From contig CAJUEZ010000011.1 in assembly GCA_910585485.1 (NCBI GenBank), forward strand, positions 1 to 60,534: a stretch of DNA of 60,534 nucleotides, read 5' to 3'. Source of the stretch: an uncultured Clostridia bacterium (GTDB taxonomy: Bacteria > Bacillota > Clostridia > UBA1381). Shown piece after piece: positions 6,796 to 14,085 of this stretch. Position numbers and translations under genes: made by a program. Position 1 is the first letter of the stretch. The number at the start of each line of letters is the position of its first letter. The notes under the pieces are model-generated. The model made no database searches. It was not told where the DNA came from and worked only from the letters and a program-made list of their open reading frames with translations.

Positions 6796-8673
6796 ATGGC
6801 GAAGGGTAATATTTCAGTTGACAGCGAAAATCTTTTCCCTATCATAAAAAAATGGCTTTATTCAGACAAAGACATATTCCTCAGGGAACTTGTTTCAAAC
6901 GGATGCGACGCGATAACAAAGCTTAAAAAGCTTGCAAGCATCGGCGACTCGCAAATAGCGGAAGACGAAAAATTCAAAGTGACTGTTTCAGTCTTTAAGG
7001 ACGCAAAAAAACTTGTGATTTCCGATAACGGTATCGGAATGACAGCGGAGGAAATTGACAAGTACATTAATCAAATCGCATTTTCGGGAGCGAGTGATTT
7101 CCTTTCAAAATACAAAGAGGAAGACGACAAGGGCGCGCAGATTATCGGTCATTTCGGTCTTGGTTTCTACAGCGCGTTCATGGTTGCCGACAGCGTTGAG
7201 ATTGACTCGCTTTCATACCAGGACGGAGCGAAAGCGGCAAAATGGACATGTGACGGAAGTATGGAATTTGAACTTTCGGACGGCGAAAGAACCGAGCGCG
7301 GCACTACAATAACTCTTAACATAGCCGAGGACAGCGAAGAATTTTTAGAAGAGCACACAATCCGTCAAATACTTCATAAATATTGCTCATTCCTACCTGT
7401 TGAGATTTACATTGAAACTCCCGACAAAAAAGAAGAATGCGATTGCGGTCATGACCATGAGCACGACCACGAGGAAGAACATAAGCACGAAGAGCCGAAG
7501 CCGATAAATAACACAAATCCGCTTTGGATGAAAAAACCGTCGGAATGCACAGACGAAGACTACAAAGAGTTTTATCGAAATGTATTTATGGACTTCACAG
7601 AGCCGCTGTTTTGGATACATCTGAATGTTGATTATCCGTTCAATTTAAAAGGCATTCTGTATTTCCCGAAAATAAATCACGAATTCGCAGGTCAGGAGGG
7701 ACAGATAAAACTGTATAACAATCAGGTGTTTGTGGCTGACAATGTAAAAGAGGTCATTCCCGAATTTCTGATGCTCCTAAAGGGCGTTATTGATTGCCCC
7801 GACCTTCCTCTTAACGTTTCACGAAGCTTTTTGCAAAATGACGGATACGTTAAGAAAATATCCGCGCACATTACAAAAAAGGTTGCCGATAAACTGACGA
7901 GTATTTACAACACGGACAAGGAAAATTACGAGAAGTATTGGGACGATATAAACGTATTTATAAAATACGGCTGTCTGCGTGATGAAAAGTTTTACGATAA
8001 GGTCAAGGACGTTATTATTTATAAGGATTTATCTGATAAATACCTGACGCTTAACGAGTATCTTGACGGCAAGGAAAACAAGGATGTTTACTACATTTCC
8101 GACCCCGTTACTCAGTCTCAGTATGTGAAAATGTTCAAAGACCAGGGACTTAACGCTGTTGTTATGCCGTCAATGATGGACACGCATTTTATATCATTCG
8201 TTGAGATGAAGCAGTCAGACGTTAAATTTAAGCGTATTGACTCCGCCATTAATGATATTTCCGACAACACGGAAAAGGACGACGAGGCAAAGAAACAGGA
8301 CGAAAAACTGATTGAGAAATTTAAGCAGAAAATCGGTGATGAGTCGCTTAAAATCGAGGTACAGTCACTAAAGGACGAGAACGTGCCCGCTATAATTCTT
8401 TTAGGCGAGCAGTCAAGACGTATGCGAGAGATGTACCGCGCGTATGGTCAACAGATGGCAGGTATGGCGGATATGTTTAAGGACGAATTTACGCTTGTGC
8501 TTAATTCAAACAATTCGCTTATTAAAAAGCTTGACGGATTAAATGACGAGGACGCGGGTATCGTAATTGACCACGTGTATGACTTGGCAAAGCTGAGCCA
8601 CAGTCCGCTTGATGCGGAACAAATGACACGGTTTGTTGAACGGTCAAACAAACTGCTTGAAAAACTATTTTAA
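6796..8673 (+). CDS. htpG: Hsp90-family molecular chaperone HtpG
   Basis: 625 aa, ATP-dependent dimeric cytosolic chaperone. The N-terminal GHKL ATPase domain shows LFLRELVSN-type sequence (IFLRELVSNGCDA), SDNGIGM and IGHFGLGFYS. The middle domain carries PLNVSRSFLQ, whose Arg helps ATP hydrolysis. The C-terminal dimerisation domain follows. Between the N and middle domains, around residues 214-230, is a Cys/His-rich acidic insert (CDCGHDHEHDHEEEHKH) that bacterial HtpG normally lacks. A perfect CIRCE site upstream predicts HrcA control and heat induction. The ribosome-binding site is AAGGAG. The gene is monocistronic, with a terminator at 8683. Confidence 0.97.
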   Translation: MAKGNISVDSENLFPIIKKWLYSDKDIFLRELVSNGCDAITKLKKLASIGDSQIAEDEKFKVTVSVFKDAKKLVISDNGIGMTAEEIDKYINQIAFSGASDFLSKYKEEDDKGAQIIGHFGLGFYSAFMVADSVEIDSLSYQDGAKAAKWTCDGSMEFELSDGERTERGTTITLNIAEDSEEFLEEHTIRQILHKYCSFLPVEIYIETPDKKEECDCGHDHEHDHEEEHKHEEPKPINNTNPLWMKKPSECTDEDYKEFYRNVFMDFTEPLFWIHLNVDYPFNLKGILYFPKINHEFAGQEGQIKLYNNQVFVADNVKEVIPEFLMLLKGVIDCPDLPLNVSRSFLQNDGYVKKISAHITKKVADKLTSIYNTDKENYEKYWDDINVFIKYGCLRDEKFYDKVKDVIIYKDLSDKYLTLNEYLDGKENKDVYYISDPVTQSQYVKMFKDQGLNAVVMPSMMDTHFISFVEMKQSDVKFKRIDSAINDISDNTEKDDEAKKQDEKLIEKFKQKIGDESLKIEVQSLKDENVPAIILLGEQSRRMREMYRAYGQQMAGMADMFKDEFTLVLNSNNSLIKKLDGLNDEDAGIVIDHVYDLAKLSHSPLDAEQMTRFVERSNKLLEKLF

Positions 8674-8682
8674 CCGCACAGC

Positions 8683-8713
8683 AAAAGGGACACTAATTTT
8701 TAGTGTCCCTTTT
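8683..8713. terminator. Intrinsic terminator after htpG
   Basis: A perfect 14-bp stem (8683-8696 with 8700-8713) with a TTT loop, ending in a short T run. Confidence 0.9.
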
Positions 8714-8751
8714 GACGTCTTGCATCGAATTTTCTACCACTTACAAAAAAA

Positions 8752-8782
8752 TGCTGATTTATCTGTCAGCACATGTTATACT
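8752..8782 (+). promoter_or_regulatory. Extended -10 promoter with inverted repeat, LytTR operon
   Basis: TGTTATACT at 8774-8782 is an extended -10 box. Just upstream TGCTGA and TCAGCA form an inverted repeat (about 8752-8771) where a -35 would lie, a plausible binding site for the LytTR protein encoded next. The role of the repeat is inferred. Confidence 0.45.
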
Positions 8783-8811
8783 TTAATTAACGAAAGGGGG
8801 GTAATGATGAT

Positions 8812-9261
8812 ATGAAGGTAACACTTGAGCATACTGACGCGGCAGAGCCTGAGGTTATAATACGCGGTGATGTCGCAAACCCGCAGGTGCAGAACATTGC
8901 GGAGTTGCTGACAGGTCAGAAATCGTTTCAGAAAATGTTTTTCTTTAAAAACGAAAAAGAATATTTGTTTGATATTAAGGACGTCACTTATTTTGAAGCG
9001 GACAATAACAAGACAATCGCTCATATCGGCAACGAGGAATACGAGGTGCGTCATAAGCTGTATGAACTGGAAAGCATAGGACACGCGAAAGGTTTTATAC
9101 GGATAAGCAAAGGAATTGTCGTAAATGTAAATATTATAGAGTCTGTAGAGGCAGAACTGAGCGGCAACTATACGGCAATATTAAGGGACACTAAAAAACT
9201 TCTTACAATCTCAAGAAAATACGTCAAAGAATTTAAAAAATATGTTATGGAGGTATGTTGA
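8812..9261 (+). CDS. LytTR-domain DNA-binding regulator
   Basis: 149 aa, no receiver domain. The C-terminal two thirds form a LytTR domain (from about residue 42): EKEYLFDIKDVTYFEAD, then YEVRHKLYELE, then GFIRISKGIVVNVNIIES and the closing ISRKYVKEFKKY. The N-terminal 40 residues are a short unassigned segment. Such stand-alone LytTR proteins paired with a DUF3021 membrane protein form self-contained regulatory modules in Bacillota, in which the membrane protein is thought to restrain the regulator. The next gene begins one base after this stop. Confidence 0.92.
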   Translation: MKVTLEHTDAAEPEVIIRGDVANPQVQNIAELLTGQKSFQKMFFFKNEKEYLFDIKDVTYFEADNNKTIAHIGNEEYEVRHKLYELESIGHAKGFIRISKGIVVNVNIIESVEAELSGNYTAILRDTKKLLTISRKYVKEFKKYVMEVC

Positions 9262-9262
9262 A

Positions 9263-9670
9263 ATGAAGAATAAAATTATAGAGCATCTTATTGTCGGACT
9301 GGGAATTGGATTTGTTGTGACAACAGCGTCGCTGTGGGCATTCGGGTTGTATGAGGCAACAGGAATGGCGGTTATGCTTCAGTTTACAACATGGCTTGCG
9401 GCATCGGCGCTTTACGGACTTATATCAATGATTTATGACAGCGATATTCCGTTTCCGCTGACCTTTGCGATACACTTTACCGGCTGCGCGGTAATTACAT
9501 TTATTGCAAGCGCGGTTTCGGGAATTATGGAGTTCATGCAGTGGTATGAGTGGTTTATATATGTACTGCCCGTATTTGTCGGTATTTATATAATAATCGG
9601 CATAGTAGTAACAATAACAACCAAATGGCAGGAAAAACAAATAAATAAAAAAATGAACAAAGGGCGCTGA
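9263..9670 (+). CDS. DUF3021 family membrane protein
   Basis: 135 aa with four membrane helices (about residues 9-30, 38-58, 70-90 and 100-122) and a basic tail. Fold, length and position directly after a LytTR regulator identify the DUF3021 family. GGAGG at 9249-9253 lies inside the end of the upstream gene and sets ATG 9263, so the two genes are tightly coupled. It is probably the membrane partner that holds the LytTR regulator in check. What it senses is unknown. Confidence 0.88.
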   Translation: MKNKIIEHLIVGLGIGFVVTTASLWAFGLYEATGMAVMLQFTTWLAASALYGLISMIYDSDIPFPLTFAIHFTGCAVITFIASAVSGIMEFMQWYEWFIYVLPVFVGIYIIIGIVVTITTKWQEKQINKKMNKGR

Positions 9671-9690
9671 TTTTCAGCGTCCTTTAATTT
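9659..9690. terminator. Terminator between DUF3021 gene and larB
   Basis: AAAGGGCGCTGA pairs with TCAGCGTCCTTT around a short T loop, followed by AATTTTT on plus. The stop codon of the DUF3021 gene lies in the stem. It serves the convergent larB as well. Confidence 0.85.
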
Positions 9691-10437
9691 TTATATGTGA
9701 TTAATGATACTTGCCAAATATCCAGCTCCGAAACCATTATCAATGTTTACCACACTAACTCCGCTCGCACAGGAATTTAGCATCGACAAAAGCGCCGCCA
9801 CTCCGCCGAATGACGCGCCGTAGCCTACGCTTGTCGGGACGGCTATCACAGGACAATCCGCCAGTCCGCCTATCACGCTTGCCAAAGCGCCTTCCATTCC
9901 CGCGACAGCAACTATGACTTTTGCGTTCATGATTTCCTCGGAATGTGATAGAAGACGATGTATACCTGAAACTCCCACATCATATATACGGATTACTTTA
10001 TTGCCCAGCGCTTCAGCCGTCAAAGACGCCTCTTCCGCTACAGGCATATCGCTTGTGCCGCCCGTAGCGACAACAATACTTGTGTCAGTGTCAGAAACCG
10101 GCATTTGACCGGCTATTCCGACTCTCGCAATTTCATGATAAGTAAACGGCAAACTTTTTTTCGCAAGAAGTGCGGCTTCACTGTTCATTCTTGTTATTAA
10201 AACAGTTTCTTGCCCGTTTTTCAACATATTATCCGCAATTTGAACTATTTGATCCGGAGTTTTCCCCTCACCGTATATAACCTCGGCAAATCCCTGGCGA
10301 ATACCTCTATGGTAATCTATCTTTGCGAAGCCCAAATCCTCAAACGGCGCTGTCTTAAATTTTGTAACAGCCTCATCAACAGATATTTCTCCGTTTGCCA
10401 CACTTTTTAAAATCATTTTTAAGTCTGCTTGTTTCAT
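9691..10437 (-). CDS. larB: Nickel pincer cofactor biosynthesis protein LarB
   Basis: 248 aa, related to the AIR carboxylase PurE. LarB carboxylates and hydrolyses nicotinic acid adenine dinucleotide in the first step of the nickel-pincer cofactor used by lactate racemase and related enzymes. The PurE-like core shows VATGGTSDMPVAEEA and VAGMEGALASVIGG. The catalytic Cys is visible at residue 223 in CASGVSVVNIDNGFG. It is the last gene after proB-proA, 27 bp behind proA, an unusual location. No larC, larE or larA is present in the window. Confidence 0.93.
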   Translation of the reverse strand: MKQADLKMILKSVANGEISVDEAVTKFKTAPFEDLGFAKIDYHRGIRQGFAEVIYGEGKTPDQIVQIADNMLKNGQETVLITRMNSEAALLAKKSLPFTYHEIARVGIAGQMPVSDTDTSIVVATGGTSDMPVAEEASLTAEALGNKVIRIYDVGVSGIHRLLSHSEEIMNAKVIVAVAGMEGALASVIGGLADCPVIAVPTSVGYGASFGGVAALLSMLNSCASGVSVVNIDNGFGAGYLASIINHI

Positions 10438-10464
10438 TATTTTGCCTTCCGTGTCGTATTCAAA

Positions 10465-11712
10465 TTATTCTCTAATTTGACCGTCGCCATACACTACATA
10501 CTTTATAGATGTCAGAGATTCCAATCCCATAGGTCCGCGAGCGTGCATTTTTTGTGTGCTGATACCAATTTCAGCGCCGAAACCAAACTCAAATCCATCT
10601 GTAAAACGTGTTGACGCGTTCACATATACCGCCGCCGCGTCCACCTCGTTTAAAAACTTCTGAGAATGCTCGTAATTGTTAGTCACAATCGCTTCGGAAT
10701 GCTTTGTATTATACTTATTTATGTGCGCGATTGCCTCATCGATTCCATCTACTATTTTAACAGCTATAATATAATCGTTATATTCAGTATAATAATCCTC
10801 GTCAGTCGCGTCATTCACATCTGAGAAAATACTCTTTGATTTTTTATCAGCTCTTATCTCAACATTTTTTTCTTTCAGCGCGTTAAAAACCATAGGAATA
10901 AATTCATCTGCTATTGCGGTGTCTACAAGCAGAGTTTCAGCCGCATTACATACTGATGGACGCTGCGTCTTTGCGTTAAGCACAATTTTAAGAGCCATAT
11001 CCAAATCCGCATCACTGTCCACGTAAACATGGCAGTTACCCGCCGCGGTTTCAACCACCGGAACTGTCGCGTTTTCCACAACGCTTTTAATAAGACCTTT
11101 TCCTCCTCGCGGAATTAGCAAATCAATATACCCATTCATTTTCATAAGCTGTGTCGCGGTTTCACGGGAGGTGTCCTCAATAATGTTAAGCGCTCCCTCC
11201 GGAATGCCCGCGCCATATGCGGCATCCTGAATTATTTTCATGATTGCCTTGTTTGAATTTATCGCCTCGCTGCCGCCTCGTAGTATACAAGCGTTTGACG
11301 TCTTTAAACACAGCACTGCCGCGTCGACCGTAACATTTGGACGCGCCTCGTAAATTATCGCAATAACGCCCATCGGAACACGTTTCTGTCCTATCATTAA
11401 TCCATTTGGACGTTTCCACATCTTCACCACTTCGCCTATCGGGTCAGATAGAGATTTAACCTGTCTTACTCCCTCGGAAATATCTTTTATCCGCTCTTTT
11501 GTCAGAGTCAGACGGTCAATCATAGCCTTGCGGATTCCGTTTTTCTCAGCGTTATCTATATCAATATTATTAGCCTTGATAATCTCTTCCGCTTTTTCCT
11601 CCAGCGCGCGGGCGATTGCCTCAAGTGCGTTATTCTTTGTAATCGTGTCAACCGATACCAACTTATAACCCGCGATTTTTGCAATAGAGCATTTTTCAAT
11701 CAATTCACTCAT
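10465..11712 (-). CDS. proA: Glutamate-5-semialdehyde dehydrogenase (gamma-glutamyl phosphate reductase)
   Basis: 415 aa, NADPH-dependent reduction of gamma-glutamyl phosphate, the second step of proline synthesis. The aldehyde-dehydrogenase fold shows MGVIAIIYEARPNVTVDAA, LRGGSEA, LIPRGGKGLI and the catalytic Cys in PSVCNAAETLL. The C terminus has the family motif TRFTDGFEFGFGAEIGIST. ATG 11712 overlaps the proB stop by one base (TGATG), so translation is coupled; a TTG one codon upstream is less likely. Confidence 0.97.
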   Translation of the reverse strand: MSELIEKCSIAKIAGYKLVSVDTITKNNALEAIARALEEKAEEIIKANNIDIDNAEKNGIRKAMIDRLTLTKERIKDISEGVRQVKSLSDPIGEVVKMWKRPNGLMIGQKRVPMGVIAIIYEARPNVTVDAAVLCLKTSNACILRGGSEAINSNKAIMKIIQDAAYGAGIPEGALNIIEDTSRETATQLMKMNGYIDLLIPRGGKGLIKSVVENATVPVVETAAGNCHVYVDSDADLDMALKIVLNAKTQRPSVCNAAETLLVDTAIADEFIPMVFNALKEKNVEIRADKKSKSIFSDVNDATDEDYYTEYNDYIIAVKIVDGIDEAIAHINKYNTKHSEAIVTNNYEHSQKFLNEVDAAAVYVNASTRFTDGFEFGFGAEIGISTQKMHARGPMGLESLTSIKYVVYGDGQIRE

Positions 11713-12527
11713 CAATCATCTGTCCTTTCAAAATTTTTAGACACAAACAGCGTTCCGACAGGCTCGCCGTTTAAAATATCATACATAGCATCCACATTGT
11801 TTCCGTTTGCGATAATCATGTGTATACCGGCATTAGTAGCGCGCTGAGCAGCTTCAAGCTTCGTCACCATTCCGCCTGTTCCGCGGCTTGTTCCGGCGCC
11901 TCCCGCAACATCCTTTACTGCATCTATATCATATACTACCGGCAGAAAATTAGCATTCTTATTCTTATGCGGATCATCATCATACAGTCCGTCTATATCC
12001 GAGAAAAGCACCAACAAATCAGCGTCCACAAGGTCGGCTACAACCGCTGAAAGAGTATCGTTATCACCTATTTCAATTTCATCGTAGCTTACCGTGTCAT
12101 TCTCGTTTACAATCGGAATAATACCCATTTCAAGCAGCGTTGTCACTGTATTTTGGATATTCCTTTTTCTTCTCGGTATCGCAATATCATCGCGTGTGAC
12201 AAGCACCTGAGCGACAGTATTATTATACTCTCCGAACATTTTATCATAAAGATACATCAGTTCGCACTGCCCCACGGCGGCAACCGCTTGTTTGCCTTTA
12301 GTATCCTTCGGTTTTTCCGAAAGTCCAAGTTTTCCCAGCGCAATACCTATTGCGCCTGAGGAAACAAGAATTATTTCCTTTCCCTGATTCCGCAAATCTG
12401 AAAGTACCATTGATAAGCGGTCAATCAATTTCAGATTCATTGTTCCCCTCTCATATGTAAGCGTTGATGTTCCAACTTTTACAACAATTCTCTGTGATAC
12501 GGAAACATCTTTCAGTATATCATTCAT
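11712..12527 (-). CDS. proB: Glutamate 5-kinase
   Basis: 271 aa amino-acid kinase that phosphorylates glutamate at the gamma position, the feedback-controlled first step of proline synthesis. KVGTSTLT, VSSGAI and ENDTVSYDEIEIGDNDTLSA are the substrate and nucleotide motifs. The protein stops after the kinase domain, so the C-terminal PUA domain of the 367-aa E. coli form is absent; short forms are known in Bacillota. It is first in the operon with proA and larB and diverges from the OLE RNA locus. Confidence 0.96.
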   Translation of the reverse strand: MNDILKDVSVSQRIVVKVGTSTLTYERGTMNLKLIDRLSMVLSDLRNQGKEIILVSSGAIGIALGKLGLSEKPKDTKGKQAVAAVGQCELMYLYDKMFGEYNNTVAQVLVTRDDIAIPRRKRNIQNTVTTLLEMGIIPIVNENDTVSYDEIEIGDNDTLSAVVADLVDADLLVLFSDIDGLYDDDPHKNKNANFLPVVYDIDAVKDVAGGAGTSRGTGGMVTKLEAAQRATNAGIHMIIANGNNVDAMYDILNGEPVGTLFVSKNFERTDD

Positions 12528-12559
12528 GACTTATCCTCCGAAAATTTTAATTACTTTCT

Positions 12560-12588
12560 ATTATATAACGTTAAAGCGAATTTGTAAA
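12560..12588 (-). promoter_or_regulatory. Sigma-A promoter of proB-proA-larB
   Basis: Minus strand TTTACA (12588-12583), a 17-bp spacer and TATAAT (12565-12560), about 33 bp ahead of the proB start. Confidence 0.7.
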
Positions 12589-12689
12589 TATTTTTTCGTG
12601 AAATTACTGTTCGTTGGAGTTTAAAAATACGCTTTGATAAATTCGCGGTATATTTTTATAACACTTTTATAAACTATTTCGCTCCGTCA

Positions 12690-12732
12690 TTGACTTTTTA
12701 CAGAAAATATGTTATATTTAATCTATTATAAT
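12690..12732 (+). promoter_or_regulatory. Promoter of the OLE RNA locus
   Basis: TTGACT (12690-12695), a 17-bp spacer and TATATT (12713-12718) predict transcription from about 12725. A second TATAAT at 12727-12732 without a good -35 could start the RNA nearer 12739. Confidence 0.65.
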
Positions 12733-13440
12733 AGCGGTGCAGTATCCTAGTCAGTACGGCTTTTCGGAAAGCGGGCCTAAAAATCCGCCAAATGGCACAT
12801 CGATGAAGTTTCTGGTGTTTTGCTTTGAACGCCCAGTTCGGGGCTGATGCTGGGAGTTAAGGTTTAGGGGCGGTTTCCAACGGCATGGTTACCCTTCCCC
12901 CCTTTTCCGTGGAGGCCTATGACTGTGGCGGCCCATACCCCCTAAGGGTGCAAGTCGTTACGGCATAGGGGAAAACCTGCTTCGCGGTTAGTAATCCGTT
13001 TCCTCACAAGGGAATCGGTATGAATGCTGTGGGCAGCGTAGCCAGCCTTGAGTGGATATGCGCGAATACGCGATAAAAAAGCCTTTTTTGAATTTTGGCC
13101 AAAATTCAAAAAGGCAAATGCGCGTTGAAACCATATCTGCAAAAGAGGATACGATTAGCTAAGGCTGTTTGGGAAAACTTCTAGGCTGTCTGAAATACGG
13201 ATGAGCAGAGGATTGCAGTGCGGACTCAGTGGCAGTCCGGCAACTATAAAATGTGTGAGTCTTTAATGGGAAACCGCTTCTTCGGCGACGATAAAGCAGA
13301 CTCTCGGGAAAGCCTTCCGGACCTATGCCGCAAACTTTACTCTGTTCATTACCCTATTATTCTGAATGTAATACAAATGCTGAAATATCAGCGGCACACT
13401 CTTATGCCCTGTCCCGCAAATATGATTCAGCAAATTTGTT
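12725..13440 (+). ncRNA. ole: OLE RNA (Ornate Large Extremophilic RNA)
   Basis: About 700 bases without a credible gene, ahead of an OapA-like membrane protein, dxs and tlyA: the order seen at the OLE locus of Bacillus halodurans. The sequence is G/C-richer than nearby spacers and folds extensively. Visible stems: 12759-12763/12768-12772, 12781-12789/12869-12876 enclosing 12832-12836/12850-12854 with CTGATG (a kink-turn-like piece), 12916-12921/12964-12969, 13055-13064/13121-13137, 13221-13226/13234-13239 and 13257-13264/13293-13303. A 35-base near-palindrome (13081-13115) looks like an extra arm. In the literature OLE RNA binds OapA at the membrane with OapB and OapC and affects Mg2+, cold and alcohol tolerance. 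Ends are approximate, and the family call rests on synteny plus structure. Confidence 0.85.
13081..13115. repeat. 35-base near-perfect palindrome inside OLE RNA
   Basis: Positions 13081-13098 and 13099-13115 are reverse complements apart from one extra T, with no loop between the arms. It is AT-rich in the middle with GGCC at the centre, unlike the surrounding RNA, and is enclosed by a weaker stem (GATATGCGCG at 13055-13064 with CGCG at 13121-13124 and CATATC at 13132-13137). No T run follows, so it is not a terminator. Confidence 0.85.
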
Positions 13441-13463
13441 GATATATAAAGGAGCGAATATAC

Positions 13464-14063
13464 TTGGACAAATCCGACATACCGCGAAAAAAGAAATTCA
13501 AAGTGCCAAAACCGAATTCCAACGTTTCAACATCGTATAAATGGACTGTAATAGTTGTTATTCTTTCATTCGCATTATCAGTATTTTTCAGTTTTATCAC
13601 ATCAGCGGCGATGAACTCTATGACTGTGTTCTTTGCGCTTATGCTTTTGCTTATGATAATCGCGGTTAATATAATATTTGACATGGTTGGCACGGCAGTT
13701 CAGTCCGCCGAGGAAAAACCCTTTCATTCTCTTGCCGCGCGCAAAGTGGCAGGCGCGAAAGAATGTATTTCCGTTATACGACATGCTCCACAGCTTGCGA
13801 ATATGTGCTGCGACGTTATCGGAGACATAGCGGGTATTATTTCCGGTGCCACAACCGCGGCAATTGTTGTGGAACTAACCGCCATATTTCATTTTCAAGG
13901 CGTGCTGCCAGGACTTATTCTTACAGGTCTTGTAGGCGCTCTCACAATCGGCGGAAAAGCTATGTCCAAAGGAATTTCTATGCAGAACGGTAATTCCATA
14001 GTATTTATAGTTGGAAAAACAATGTACTTCTTTAAGCATCTTACGCATAAAAAGAAGCACTGA
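13464..14063 (+). CDS. oapA: OLE-associated membrane protein OapA
   Basis: 199 aa. A basic N terminus (RKKKFKVPKP) is followed by about four membrane helices (residues 27-50, 53-74, 118-141 and 147-165) and a basic C terminus (THKKKH), suited to RNA contact. The middle region (AEEKPFHSL, then AARKVAGAKE, then a DVIGD motif at 117-121) resembles the DUF21-like fold reported for OapA. OapA binds OLE RNA and brings it to the membrane. It starts at TTG 13464 with AAAGGAG nine bases upstream, directly after the RNA. dxs follows after 22 bp. The identification comes from position, size and topology; I cannot align it here. Confidence 0.82.
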   Translation: MDKSDIPRKKKFKVPKPNSNVSTSYKWTVIVVILSFALSVFFSFITSAAMNSMTVFFALMLLLMIIAVNIIFDMVGTAVQSAEEKPFHSLAARKVAGAKECISVIRHAPQLANMCCDVIGDIAGIISGATTAAIVVELTAIFHFQGVLPGLILTGLVGALTIGGKAMSKGISMQNGNSIVFIVGKTMYFFKHLTHKKKH

Positions 14064-14085
14064 TAATATTTACGAGGCGTTTATT

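Noticed and set aside
7393..7620. Minus-strand frame opposite the htpG His-rich segment
   Set aside because: It is a shadow of the repetitive His/Glu codons, with no start site or homology pattern.
13081..13115. Palindrome as an intrinsic terminator
   Set aside because: No T run follows on plus (AAATGCG), and the region continues as structured RNA up to oapA.
12942..13442. Open frames inside the OLE region on both strands
   Set aside because: They have skewed composition, no ribosome-binding site and no recognisable domain; the stems run across them, so the sequence reads as RNA.
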